Positions 1-7,072 of a stretch of DNA of 14,609 nt are shown here, piece after piece (the first letter of the stretch is position 1; every line of letters begins with the position of its first letter). The position numbers were made by a program, and so were the translations under genes. The stretch covers positions 1-14,609 of the forward strand of contig JBOFCS010000149.1 of assembly GCA_051646185.1 (NCBI GenBank), read 5' to 3'. This DNA is from JBOFCS01 sp051646185. Its GTDB lineage: Bacteria; Actinomycetota; Actinomycetes; Mycobacteriales; Mycobacteriaceae. Under the pieces are notes generated by a model, which saw only the letters and a list, made by a program, of their open reading frames with translations, was not told the origin of the DNA and made no database searches.

Positions 1-1078
1 CCCTTACCTTCCAGATAGCGTTGATAGTCGGCATCATTAGCGATTCTGGTCAGCTCCGCCTGCTCTTCAGCGGTAAGCCGGGCAGCATTACCGCTAGCCA
101 CCGCCACCGCAGAAATGCGGGTAACCGGCAAAGAAGCGACCCTAGCCATCGCTGCCGCAATTCGCGCCCCAGCCAACCCCGGCCCGGCAGCGGCACCCAC
201 CGCAACCACAGCAGTACCTTCAAACCCAGTGATAACCTTGGCGATCTGACTACCAATACGAGTCAGATTTGCACCCCCAAGGAAGCGCTTAACGCATCGG
301 ATGCACCACCACTCGGGACGGTAAATAACAGCCCAATGCCATAAATGATGGCAGATTCGGCAACAATCTCTGCCGCCGAAGCTTCAATAGCACTATGTGC
401 ATCATCAATATTGTGCGCATGCCCAGAACAGACCTCAGCGAGTGCGTAAATTGCGTTGTTAATATCAAAAAGTGTGGAATACGCTTGCCCACATAAAATA
501 ATGGCCGCATCAATATCGGGAGAATCTTGCTGCCGAAGAATTTCTAACTGTTTATATAACTGCCAAGCATTAACATCGAGACTGTGGGCAAAAGCTTTCC
601 ACGCCTCAGCGGTACTTTTCAGCCGATCCTGGTGCCCATTGGGCCAAAGTTTACCCTGAACATAAGACTGAATAATTCCCCACCACCAAGGGCCTGGGGC
701 CGGATCGCCCAAGGTGCTGGGCAAGGTAGCTGGATGAGGTAGTGCCGACGGCGGACCGACCCCAGGCATCGAGCCAATATCCGGCGGACTTTGCCCAGCA
801 GCGGCGGCGTTAGCATCATTATGATTCTGGGCGGTAGCCCCAAGCATCAGACCAAGATTGGTAACACCCTTGCACCAGTTCAAGATTGACGCATAAATAT
901 CTTTTGCAGCCGGATCATACTGGGAAGCAAACGCTATGGCAGCAGTATCGGTACCCGCCATACCACCTTGCGCGTTCAGCACGCTAACCAGTTCTTCGAC
1001 CTGGAGCTCCATAGCCATCCCCGTAAGGGCGACTGCTTGCCCAGCAGTCAGAACTGCTTCCGGATCAACCCGAACCAT
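1..1078 (-). pseudogene. CpnT-like WXG100 N-terminal protein, frameshifted, 3' end outside window
   Basis: The first 271 codons (ATG at 1078, stop at 265-263) encode an alpha-helical, Ala-rich protein. It has a short N-terminal WXG-like helical segment (residues 1-90), a Pro/Gly-rich linker (about 95-130) and a second helical domain (about 150-245) ending in a hydrophobic stretch. This resembles the N-terminal domain of mycobacterial CpnT and related polymorphic-toxin carriers. After the stop, the -1 frame carries on with clearly homologous-looking protein: it begins ANLTRIGSQIAKVITG, passes through Ala/Val-rich hydrophobic helices, and stays open to position 1. Adding one base to the G5 run (minus strand, 278-274) joins the two parts seamlessly. 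The ATG overlaps the stop of the upstream esxE-like gene (TGATG), so translation is probably coupled. The effector or toxin C-terminus would lie left of the window. The break could be a real mutation, phase variation or a sequencing error; the family assignment is inferred from operon structure and sequence character. Confidence 0.7.
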
Positions 1079-1386
1079 CAGCTAGTCCACATGGATATAT
1101 TAGTGTCCAGCGCAGTGGTGTAATGGGTATGGGAATCGCTCATCACCTCACGGAACTCGGCGATACCCTCATCAACTTTTTTCATCCCAGCATTGAGTTG
1201 ACGAAAGAATGTCATCTGTGCTTCGCGGGCAATCCCACTCCAATCTGAACCCAACGCCATCACAAGATGATGCGAATGATCAATCTGCTCGGTAAGGTCA
1301 GCACGAAAATCTGATAACCGCGCAATGGTATCGGCAAGTGCAGCAAGGTTAATCGAGTATTCGCTTTCGGAACTTGTTATGGACAG
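1078..1386 (-). CDS. WXG100 protein, EsxE-like (start uncertain)
   Basis: This is a small helical-hairpin WXG100 protein. The turn motif is DWSGIA, and the C-terminal helix ends in ALDTNISMW, very close to how M. tuberculosis EsxE ends (from memory). It lies directly upstream of the cpnT-like gene and overlaps it by one base. The first normal in-frame start is GTG at 1263, but that would leave only 61 residues and delete the first helix. The frame is open upstream to a TAG at 1398-1396 and encodes a good first helix (NLAALADTIARLSDF). The only candidate starts there are non-standard: CTG at 1386, or ATT at 1353, which aligns with the EsxE start. A GTG at 1390 lies in another frame, so a one-base indel could also explain the missing start. 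WXG100 proteins are exported as heterodimers by type VII (ESX) systems; the likely partner is the gene just upstream. Confidence 0.72.
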   Translation of the reverse strand: MSITSSESEYSINLAALADTIARLSDFRADLTEQIDHSHHLVMALGSDWSGIAREAQMTFFRQLNAGMKKVDEGIAEFREVMSDSHTHYTTALDTNISMWTS

Positions 1387-1420
1387 ACACCTGCTCTAGG
1401 GATCGAAGGGTTGGGCTTCA

Positions 1421-1750
1421 TTAAAATTTCAGTATTTGGTAGGTATAGGGTTCTTCTTCTTGGCCAATATGGTGAAAGTGCTCAGTATTATTTTCTTCGG
1501 TATGGGTAAACTCTGCCGCTGCGGTACGTATTCGCTGAGACATTTCCCGGTATGCGCGGGCAATAACCTGGAAACCTTCATCCCAGTCTTTCCAGAGTTC
1601 TTCCCGAGCATGGGAAGCAATCCCGTGCCAGTGACTGGAAAACAGCTCATCAACATCCGATTTTGTACTGGTGTAATGCCGTTCAATAGCATCGGCGATG
1701 GTTAACAATTTTTCTGATGTAGCAATCATTTGCTCGACATCGGCATGCAT
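1421..1750 (-). CDS. WXG100 protein, EsxF-like
   Basis: This 109-residue protein has the WXG turn (W41-H42-G43) between two long helices. After the second helix comes FTHTE (F81...E85), at the place where EsxF-type proteins carry the YxxxE type VII secretion signal; here Tyr is replaced by Phe. An acidic, His-rich tail of about 25 residues follows. The start is taken at ATG 1750 because a strong Shine-Dalgarno (GGGGAGG, 1763-1757) sits six bases upstream; the ATG at 1765 would overlap that site. It is the first gene of a minus-strand operon with the EsxE-like and CpnT-like genes, the same order as esxF-esxE-cpnT in mycobacteria. A heterodimer with the EsxE-like protein, needed for export of the CpnT-like protein, is the expected role (inference from that operon). 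Confidence 0.78.
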   Translation of the reverse strand: MHADVEQMIATSEKLLTIADAIERHYTSTKSDVDELFSSHWHGIASHAREELWKDWDEGFQVIARAYREMSQRIRTAAAEFTHTEENNTEHFHHIGQEEEPYTYQILKF

Positions 1751-1831
1751 GACGGACCTCCCCATGAGAACTGACCTGTAGGTTCCTTTCGAAATACCAG
1801 ATAACCGCCCTGCCCACTAACCAAACTCCCC

Positions 1832-1848
1832 GCTAGTCGAGCACTAGC
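1832..1848. promoter_or_regulatory. Inverted repeat in the esxF/lysS divergent region
   Basis: GCTAGT-CGAGC-ACTAGC is a perfect 6-bp inverted repeat with a 5-base loop, midway between the divergent esxF-like operon and lysS. It could be an operator or a small hairpin; no specific regulator can be named. No convincing sigma-A promoter was recognised for either direction, apart from a weak TACCCT -10 at 1886-1891 that would give a nearly leaderless lysS mRNA. Confidence 0.3.
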
Positions 1849-1898
1849 AATTGGCTGCCAGTTTCATTCTTGATGGGTATCAAACTACCCTTGTACCT

Positions 1899-3434
1899 GT
1901 GAGTGAAGTCGCTAACCCAGCCCCAGTAAATAACGCTAATCCCGTTGCCGATGAGCTGCCTGAGCAGTACCGGATTAGGCAGGCTAAGCGAGAGCGCATT
2001 CTTGCCGAGGGCGGTCAGGCATACCCGGTGAGCGTGGACCGAACTCACACCCTTCAAGAGATTCGCGAGCTTTACCCTAACCTGCAAGCCGATAGTCAAA
2101 CAGGCTTGACAGTGGGTATCGCCGGTCGAGCTATTTTCATTCGGAACTCTGGAAAATTATGTTTTGCCACTTTGCAAGAAGGTGACGGCACCCAATTACA
2201 AGCAATGATCAGTGTTGCCGGAGTGGGCGAAGACGCACTCGCTTCCTGGAAAACAGATGTTGATCTGGGCGATATAGTTTTTATTCAGGGTGAAGTCATC
2301 AGCTCCCGCCGAGGGGAACTCAGCGTCTTGGCGCAATCCTGGTCGATGGCATCGAAATCGCTACGCCCATTACCAGTAGCCCATAAGGACATGAGCGACG
2401 AAACACGCATTCGTCAGCGATATGTCGATCTTATTGTTCGACCAGAAGCCCGTACCGTTGCTCGGCAGCGGGTGGCAGTGGTGCGCGAACTTCGCAATGC
2501 TTTGGAGCGACGAGGTTTTCTTGAAGTAGAAACCCCCATGTTGCAAACACTTCATGGTGGTGCGGCTGCCCGCCCTTTTATAACGCATTCCAATGCTCTA
2601 GATATGGACTTATATCTGCGTATCGCTCCAGAGCTTTTTTTAAAGCGGTGTGTGGTTGGCGGAATTGAAAAAGTTTTTGAAATTAACCGTAATTTTCGTA
2701 ATGAAGGTGTGGATTCCACACATTCTCCTGAATTTGCCATGCTGGAAACTTACGAGGCATACGGCACTTATGATGATTCCGCTCGAATGATTCGGGAATT
2801 AGTTCAAGAAGTCGCCGATGCTGCTATTGGCACTCGAATATTGCAACTTGCTGATGGTACGGAATACAACATTGATGGACAATGGGAAAGCTTAGAGATG
2901 TATCCATCGCTTTCTTCGGCATTAGGTATTGAGATAACTCCTGAAACTTCTCTTTCTGATCTTTGTGCAATAGCACAAAAAGTAGGTTTAGAAGTACCAA
3001 AGGATAAAGGTTATGGGCATGGAAAATTAGTGGAAGAATTATGGGAACACCAAGTGGGTGACACACTCACTTCGCCAACTTTTGTTCGAGATTTTCCGGT
3101 TGAAACTTCACCACTAACCCGTGAGCATCGCAGTATTGCCGGGGTAACAGAAAAATGGGATCTTTATGTTCGGGGATTTGAATTAGCAACGGGATATTCT
3201 GAATTAGTCGACCCGGTTATTCAACGGGAAAGGTTTATTGATCAGGCGCGGTTAGCCTCAGCTGGCGATGATGAAGCCATGGTTCTTGATGAGGATTTCC
3301 TGGCAGCTATGGAGCAGGGAATGCCACCAACAACGGGCACTGGCATGGGAATTGACCGTCTTTTAATGGCATTAACAGGGTTAGGGATTCGGGATACTAT
3401 TCTATTTCCAATGGTCCGTCCACTCGTTCAGTAA
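1899..3434 (+). CDS. lysS: Lysyl-tRNA synthetase, class II
   Basis: This enzyme charges tRNA-Lys with lysine using ATP in the cytoplasm. An N-terminal OB-fold anticodon-binding domain (about residues 55-170) contains GKLCFATLQEGDG. The class II catalytic core follows, with motif 2 (FEINRNFRNEG, from about residue 260) and motif 3 (GMGIDRLLMALTG, from about residue 482). The C-terminal segment FPVETSPLTR...EKWDLYVRGFELATGYSEL is typical of actinobacterial LysS. The frame is open from TTG 1851, but GTG 1899 (511 residues) is preferred: corynebacterial LysS has only a short tail before the conserved P-E-Q-x-x-I-R block. No Shine-Dalgarno precedes the GTG, so a leaderless or near-leaderless transcript is possible. 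lsr2 lies 164 bp downstream on the same strand, as in mycobacteria. Confidence 0.95.
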   Translation: MSEVANPAPVNNANPVADELPEQYRIRQAKRERILAEGGQAYPVSVDRTHTLQEIRELYPNLQADSQTGLTVGIAGRAIFIRNSGKLCFATLQEGDGTQLQAMISVAGVGEDALASWKTDVDLGDIVFIQGEVISSRRGELSVLAQSWSMASKSLRPLPVAHKDMSDETRIRQRYVDLIVRPEARTVARQRVAVVRELRNALERRGFLEVETPMLQTLHGGAAARPFITHSNALDMDLYLRIAPELFLKRCVVGGIEKVFEINRNFRNEGVDSTHSPEFAMLETYEAYGTYDDSARMIRELVQEVADAAIGTRILQLADGTEYNIDGQWESLEMYPSLSSALGIEITPETSLSDLCAIAQKVGLEVPKDKGYGHGKLVEELWEHQVGDTLTSPTFVRDFPVETSPLTREHRSIAGVTEKWDLYVRGFELATGYSELVDPVIQRERFIDQARLASAGDDEAMVLDEDFLAAMEQGMPPTTGTGMGIDRLLMALTGLGIRDTILFPMVRPLVQ

Positions 3435-3598
3435 TAGAAGAATATAGTTCTGGTCTGTACGTTTGCCGTAAATACATTAATTTATCTATTCGGCTATTAT
3501 GCCTTTTAGGTAGTAATCTATTAACGGCTTTGTAGCTATGGTTCCTAGCCTTTAATTGCAACAAACTATTTGGTTCAGATTGATGTTGAAAGGGCAGA

Positions 3599-3937
3599 AT
3601 GGCTAAGAAGGTAACGGTCTTTTTGGTTGATGATATTGATCAAAATAGTGTCGCAGATGAAACTATTGAATTTGGTTTAGACGGTATTACTTACGAGTTG
3701 GACCTTTCTTCAGCTAATGCACAAAAATTGCGGAATGAATTAGGCAAATGGATTGTCCATGCTCGCCAAGTCAATGGCGGTAAGCGTTCCCCTGGTTTTA
3801 GTGTTAAATCTCGCGCGCCGATAGATCGGCATCAAGGGGCGGCCATTCGAGATTGGGCTCGCCGCAATGGCCATCAGATATCATCGCGGGGTCGCATTTC
3901 TGAAGAAATTATCACTGCCTACAACGCGAAGCGGTGA
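3599..3937 (+). CDS. lsr2: Lsr2 nucleoid-associated xenogeneic silencer
   Basis: Lsr2 is a small H-NS-like protein of mycolic-acid actinobacteria that oligomerises and bridges AT-rich DNA, silencing acquired genes. The 112-residue product has the N-terminal dimerisation beta-strands (MAKKVTVFLVDDIDQ), the conserved FGLDGITYELDLS block, and a C-terminal DNA-binding domain (IRDWARRNGHQISSRGRI) with the AT-hook-like RGR. ATG 3599 is preceded by GAAAGGG at 3588-3594. The 164-bp region upstream is clearly richer in A/T than its surroundings, the kind of sequence Lsr2 binds, so autoregulation is plausible but not shown. A weak inverted repeat (GAAGC...GCTTC, 3928-3945) overlaps the stop codon and is a poor terminator candidate. 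Confidence 0.95.
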   Translation: MAKKVTVFLVDDIDQNSVADETIEFGLDGITYELDLSSANAQKLRNELGKWIVHARQVNGGKRSPGFSVKSRAPIDRHQGAAIRDWARRNGHQISSRGRISEEIITAYNAKR

Positions 3938-3993
3938 CCTGCTTCAGTGTCATATCGTTTTGTAGTGATGCATGTATGCAGTAGCAAAGATTA

Positions 3994-4011
3994 TGTTCAC
4001 TGAGGGCGTAT
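3994..4011 (+). promoter_or_regulatory. Candidate ClgR binding site upstream of clpC
   Basis: TGTTCACTGAGGGCGTAT matches the corynebacterial ClgR motif as I remember it (WNNWCGCYNANRGCGWWS) at all but two defined positions: CAC for CGC, and the last base. It ends 7 bp before the -35 of the SigH-type promoter, a suitable place for an activator. ClgR activates clpC and clpP1P2 in Corynebacterium glutamicum. Confidence 0.5.
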
Positions 4012-4018
4012 CGGAGAT

Positions 4019-4045
4019 GGAAACGAAATACCGGATAGAGGCGTT
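4019..4045 (+). promoter_or_regulatory. Candidate SigH (ECF stress sigma) promoter of clpC
   Basis: The -35 element GGAAAC (4019-4024) is followed by a 17-bp spacer and the -10 element CGTT (4042-4045). This fits the SigH consensus of actinobacteria (GGAA, 16-19 bp, then C/G-GTT). SigH responds to heat and disulfide stress, and clpC belongs to its regulon in C. glutamicum. Transcription would start near 4052. Confidence 0.6.
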
Positions 4046-4051
4046 GAGTCA

Positions 4052-4293
4052 TATGTGCAGCGTTACTCTTCGATGTGAACTACGGAGGAGGGGGAGAGGT
4101 CCGTTCTGGCGCCAACTAGAGTTGGGTCAGTAAGGCGTCTTCCTTAGTGGCCGGAACACCAGGCAGTGGTAATCCACAGCTCAGGTAACCATCCGCTGAG
4201 AGTGCTGAAGCGAATACCGAGTGCACCCGCAGAATCGGATCATCAGAGCCGACTGGACTGCGAACGCTAAGAGTGTGAGGGAGAGCTGAGACC
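4052..4293 (+). promoter_or_regulatory. Long clpC 5' leader rich in inverted repeats
   Basis: No gene is recognised between lsr2 and clpC. If the SigH promoter is used, clpC has a leader of about 240 nt. It contains several short perfect stems: CCAAC-TAGA-GTTGG (4112-4125), TAAGG-CGTCTT-CCTTA (4131-4146) and GTGG-TAAT-CCAC (4166-4177), plus a longer pairing of CAGCTCAG with CTGA...GCTG (about 4177-4208). Two near-identical 11-mers, CGCTGAGAGTG (4194-4204) and CGCTAAGAGTG (4265-4275), each resemble a ClgR core with one mismatch. The Shine-Dalgarno AGGGAG (4278-4283) lies just after the second. Whether the leader regulates anything is unknown. Confidence 0.4.
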
Positions 4294-6855
4294 ATGTTTG
4301 AACGGTTTACTGATCGTGCGCGGCGCGTTGTTGTTCTGGCCCAGGAAGAAGCCAGAATGCTCAACCACAACTACATCGGCACTGAGCACATTCTTCTTGG
4401 CCTCATTCATGAGGGCGAGGGTGTGGCGGCGAAGTCGTTGGAGTCATTGGGCATCTCTCTTGAGGGGGTACGCAGCCAAGTTGAGGAGATTATCGGACAG
4501 GGCCAACAGGCTCCATCTGGACATATTCCTTTTACGCCCCGTGCCAAAAAAGTTCTTGAACTCAGTCTGCGGGAGGCCTTACAGCTTGGCCATAACTACA
4601 TCGGCACTGAGCACATTCTTCTTGGCCTCATTCGTGAGGGCGAGGGTGTGGCGGCGCAGGTATTGGTCAAGCTTGGGGCAGATCTCAATCGGGTCCGCCA
4701 GCAAGTTATCCAGTTGCTCAGTGGTTATCAGGGTAAAGAAGGGGCTGAAGCAGCTTCGGGTGGTCGCGGTGAGGCGGGCACCCCATCGACGTCGTTGGTT
4801 CTTGATCAATTTGGTCGGAACCTGACTCAAGCTGCTATGGAAGGCAAGCTTGATCCCGTTATTGGTCGCTCAAAGGAAATTGAGCGGGTTATGCAGGTGC
4901 TCAGTCGCCGCACCAAAAACAACCCCGTTCTCATTGGTGAACCCGGAGTTGGTAAAACCGCGGTAGTTGAAGGTCTGGCTCAAGCGATTGTCAACGGTGA
5001 AGTTCCAGAAACCCTTAAGGACAAGCAGCTTTATTCCCTGGATCTGGGTTCGTTGGTAGCCGGTAGCCGGTACCGAGGAGATTTTGAAGAGCGTCTGAAG
5101 AAAGTTTTAAAAGAAATCAACACCCGTGGCGACATCATTTTGTTCATTGATGAGTTGCATACCCTTGTTGGGGCGGGAGCTGCGGAAGGTGCGATTGATG
5201 CCGCGTCAATCTTGAAGCCGAAGCTGGCTCGTGGTGAGTTGCAAACAATCGGTGCTACCACTCTTGACGAGTACCGAAAGTACATTGAAAAGGATGCAGC
5301 GCTGGAGCGCCGTTTTCAGCCGGTCCAGGTAGGTGAGCCCACCGTAGAGCACACCATTGAAATTCTTAAGGGCCTGCGAGATCGATACGAGGCGCATCAC
5401 CGAGTCTCGATTACCGATAGTGCTTTGGTTGCGGCAGCCACCTTGGCTGACCGTTATATCAATGATCGTTTCTTGCCAGATAAAGCAATCGACCTCATTG
5501 ATGAGGCTGGTGCCCGGATGCGAATCCGTCGGATGACCGCGCCACCAGATTTACGTGAATTTGATGACAAGATTGCTGATGCTCGCAGAGAAAAAGAGTC
5601 AGCAATCGATGCTCAGGATTTCGAGAAGGCAGCCAGCCTTCGCGATAAAGAAAAGACCTTAGTAACCCAACGCGCTGAGCGCGAAAAGCAGTGGCGTGCA
5701 GGTGATCTTGATGTTGTTGCCGAGGTAGATGAAGAGCAGATCGCCGAGGTGCTTGGCAACTGGACTGGTATCCCTGTGTTTAAGCTCACTGAAGAGGAGA
5801 CCACCCGTCTGCTGCGGATGGAAGAAGAGCTGCATAAGCGGATCATCGGTCAGGTGGAAGCCGTTAAGGCGGTCTCTAAAGCCATCCGCCGCACCAGGGC
5901 TGGCTTGAAAGATCCCAAGCGTCCGTCTGGCTCATTTATTTTTGCTGGACCTTCCGGGGTTGGTAAGACTGAACTATCAAAAGCCTTGGCAAACTTCCTC
6001 TTTGGCGAAGATGATGCACTTATTCAGATCGACATGGGTGAGTTCCATGACCGATTTACCGCTTCCAGGCTCTTTGGCGCCCCTCCGGGATACGTAGGCT
6101 ACGAAGAAGGTGGACAGCTCACCGAGAAGGTGCGCCGCAAACCGTTTAGCGTAGTGCTTTTTGATGAGATCGAGAAGGCACATCAGGAGATTTATAACAC
6201 TCTGTTGCAGGTGCTTGAAGACGGTCGTCTTACTGATGGACAAGGACGCACTGTCGACTTTAAGAACACAGTACTGATCTTCACCTCAAACCTTGGTACC
6301 TCGGATATTTCCAAGGCTGTTGGACTGGGGTTCTCTTCAGGCGAAGGTTCTGGTTCGAACTATGAGCGGATGAAACTTAAGGTTCACGATGAACTGAAGA
6401 AGCACTTCCGGCCTGAGTTCTTAAACCGTATCGATGACATTGTGGTCTTCCATCAGCTCACCCAGGATGAAATTATCCAGATGGTTGATCTCATGGTTGC
6501 TCGCGTCGAGACGGCGTTGAAGAACAAAGACATGGCTTTGGAAGTAACAGATAAAGCCAAGTCTTTGCTCGCCAAGCGAGGATTTGATCCAGTCTTGGGT
6601 GCTCGACCTTTACGCCGCACTATCCAGCGTGAAATTGAGGACCAGCTTTCCGAAAAGATTCTTTTTGGTGAGATTGCTGCTGGCCAGATTGTTGTTGTTG
6701 ATGTTGAAGGCTGGGATGGTGAAGGCAAGGGCGAAGATGCCAGGTTTACCTTCCGTGGCGAGCCCAAGGCAATCAGCGTCCCCGATGCAGTTCCGGTGGA
6801 ACTAACTAAGACCAGCGATGGTGGTTCAGTTTCGGGAGATGTTGTTTCAGAGTAG
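4294..6855 (+). CDS. clpC: ATP-dependent Clp protease ATPase subunit ClpC
   Basis: ClpC is a hexameric AAA+ unfoldase that feeds substrates into ClpP1P2; its N-domain is the adaptor and cyclomarin/lassomycin target site in M. tuberculosis ClpC1. The 853-residue product is full length. It has two N-terminal Clp_N repeats (residues about 1-145) and AAA1 with Walker A GEPGVGKT (215-222) and Walker B DE (286-287). A coiled M-domain with a UVR motif (about 415-475) comes next, then AAA2 with Walker A GPSGVGKT (552-559) and Walker B DE (624-625), and the C-terminal D2-small domain ending in an acidic tail. ATG 4294 has AGGGAG 10 bases upstream. Expression is probably driven by SigH and ClgR from about 4020. 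A strong palindrome follows four bases after the stop. Identity with mycobacterial ClpC1 is very high from memory, so the call is secure. Confidence 0.98.
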   Translation: MFERFTDRARRVVVLAQEEARMLNHNYIGTEHILLGLIHEGEGVAAKSLESLGISLEGVRSQVEEIIGQGQQAPSGHIPFTPRAKKVLELSLREALQLGHNYIGTEHILLGLIREGEGVAAQVLVKLGADLNRVRQQVIQLLSGYQGKEGAEAASGGRGEAGTPSTSLVLDQFGRNLTQAAMEGKLDPVIGRSKEIERVMQVLSRRTKNNPVLIGEPGVGKTAVVEGLAQAIVNGEVPETLKDKQLYSLDLGSLVAGSRYRGDFEERLKKVLKEINTRGDIILFIDELHTLVGAGAAEGAIDAASILKPKLARGELQTIGATTLDEYRKYIEKDAALERRFQPVQVGEPTVEHTIEILKGLRDRYEAHHRVSITDSALVAAATLADRYINDRFLPDKAIDLIDEAGARMRIRRMTAPPDLREFDDKIADARREKESAIDAQDFEKAASLRDKEKTLVTQRAEREKQWRAGDLDVVAEVDEEQIAEVLGNWTGIPVFKLTEEETTRLLRMEEELHKRIIGQVEAVKAVSKAIRRTRAGLKDPKRPSGSFIFAGPSGVGKTELSKALANFLFGEDDALIQIDMGEFHDRFTASRLFGAPPGYVGYEEGGQLTEKVRRKPFSVVLFDEIEKAHQEIYNTLLQVLEDGRLTDGQGRTVDFKNTVLIFTSNLGTSDISKAVGLGFSSGEGSGSNYERMKLKVHDELKKHFRPEFLNRIDDIVVFHQLTQDEIIQMVDLMVARVETALKNKDMALEVTDKAKSLLAKRGFDPVLGARPLRRTIQREIEDQLSEKILFGEIAAGQIVVVDVEGWDGEGKGEDARFTFRGEPKAISVPDAVPVELTKTSDGGSVSGDVVSE
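4369..4656 (+). repeat. Pair of 63-nt near-identical direct repeats inside clpC
   Basis: Positions 4369-4431 and 4594-4656 match at 62 of 63 bases; the only difference is CAT versus CGT in LIHEGEG/LIREGEG. They encode the equivalent part of the two Clp_N repeats. The amino-acid repetition is normal for ClpC; the identity at synonymous positions is not expected from protein selection alone. Confidence 0.85.
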
Positions 6856-6859
6856 GTTT

Positions 6860-6907
6860 TTGACAAAGGTGGGTGGTTCTCAGCTGAGAACCACCCACCT
6901 TTGTCAA
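6860..6907. terminator. Perfect 48-bp palindrome after clpC, probable terminator
   Basis: Each arm is 24 bases with no spacer; the arms run from TTGACAAAGGTGGGTGG and meet at CAGCTG. As RNA, the GC-rich core GGTGGGTGG/CCACCCACC is flanked by AAA/TTT, so TTTGTC could act as a short U-tract, in either direction. There is no long T-run beyond it. Its position right after the clpC stop and the outward A/T flanks support a terminator separating clpC from the restriction-modification genes. Confidence 0.7.
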
Positions 6908-7072
6908 TGGAGTTAGTAATGCTTGCCGCATTGAGGTATCAACTTTCTGGACGGTAAATTGCATTCCACCATCGCTATTTGTGCCCGAATAATGAGGTGG
7001 TTGTGAAGATTTGATGGCGGCTCGCCGGTGCAGGACGAATAACTTGTCAGTAGATCAAGGCAGAATAGGGGG

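Noticed and set aside
50..256. 68-codon minus-strand open frame at the left edge
   Set aside because: Its Arg/Leu/Trp-rich composition is a typical shadow; the adjacent frame gives a far better continuation of the CpnT-like protein.
4044..4071. HspR/HAIR-like TTGAGT...ACTC upstream of clpC
   Set aside because: The arms are too far apart (15 bases rather than 7) and only partly match; the GTT fits better as the SigH -10.
4116..4370. 84-codon minus-strand open frame across the clpC leader and start
   Set aside because: It lies antisense to the clpC regulatory leader and its first codons, has no Shine-Dalgarno and resembles no protein I know.
4369..4656. Clp_N repeats as an assembly duplication
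   Set aside because: Both copies are in frame, flanked by different ClpC-conserved sequence, and the full protein has normal length.
6453..6866. 137-codon open frame antisense to the end of clpC
   Set aside because: It is a Ser/Thr-rich shadow of clpC codon usage; the opposite strand is certain coding sequence.
6860..6907. Palindrome as an insertion-sequence end or attachment site
   Set aside because: No transposase, integrase or partner repeat is present in the window.
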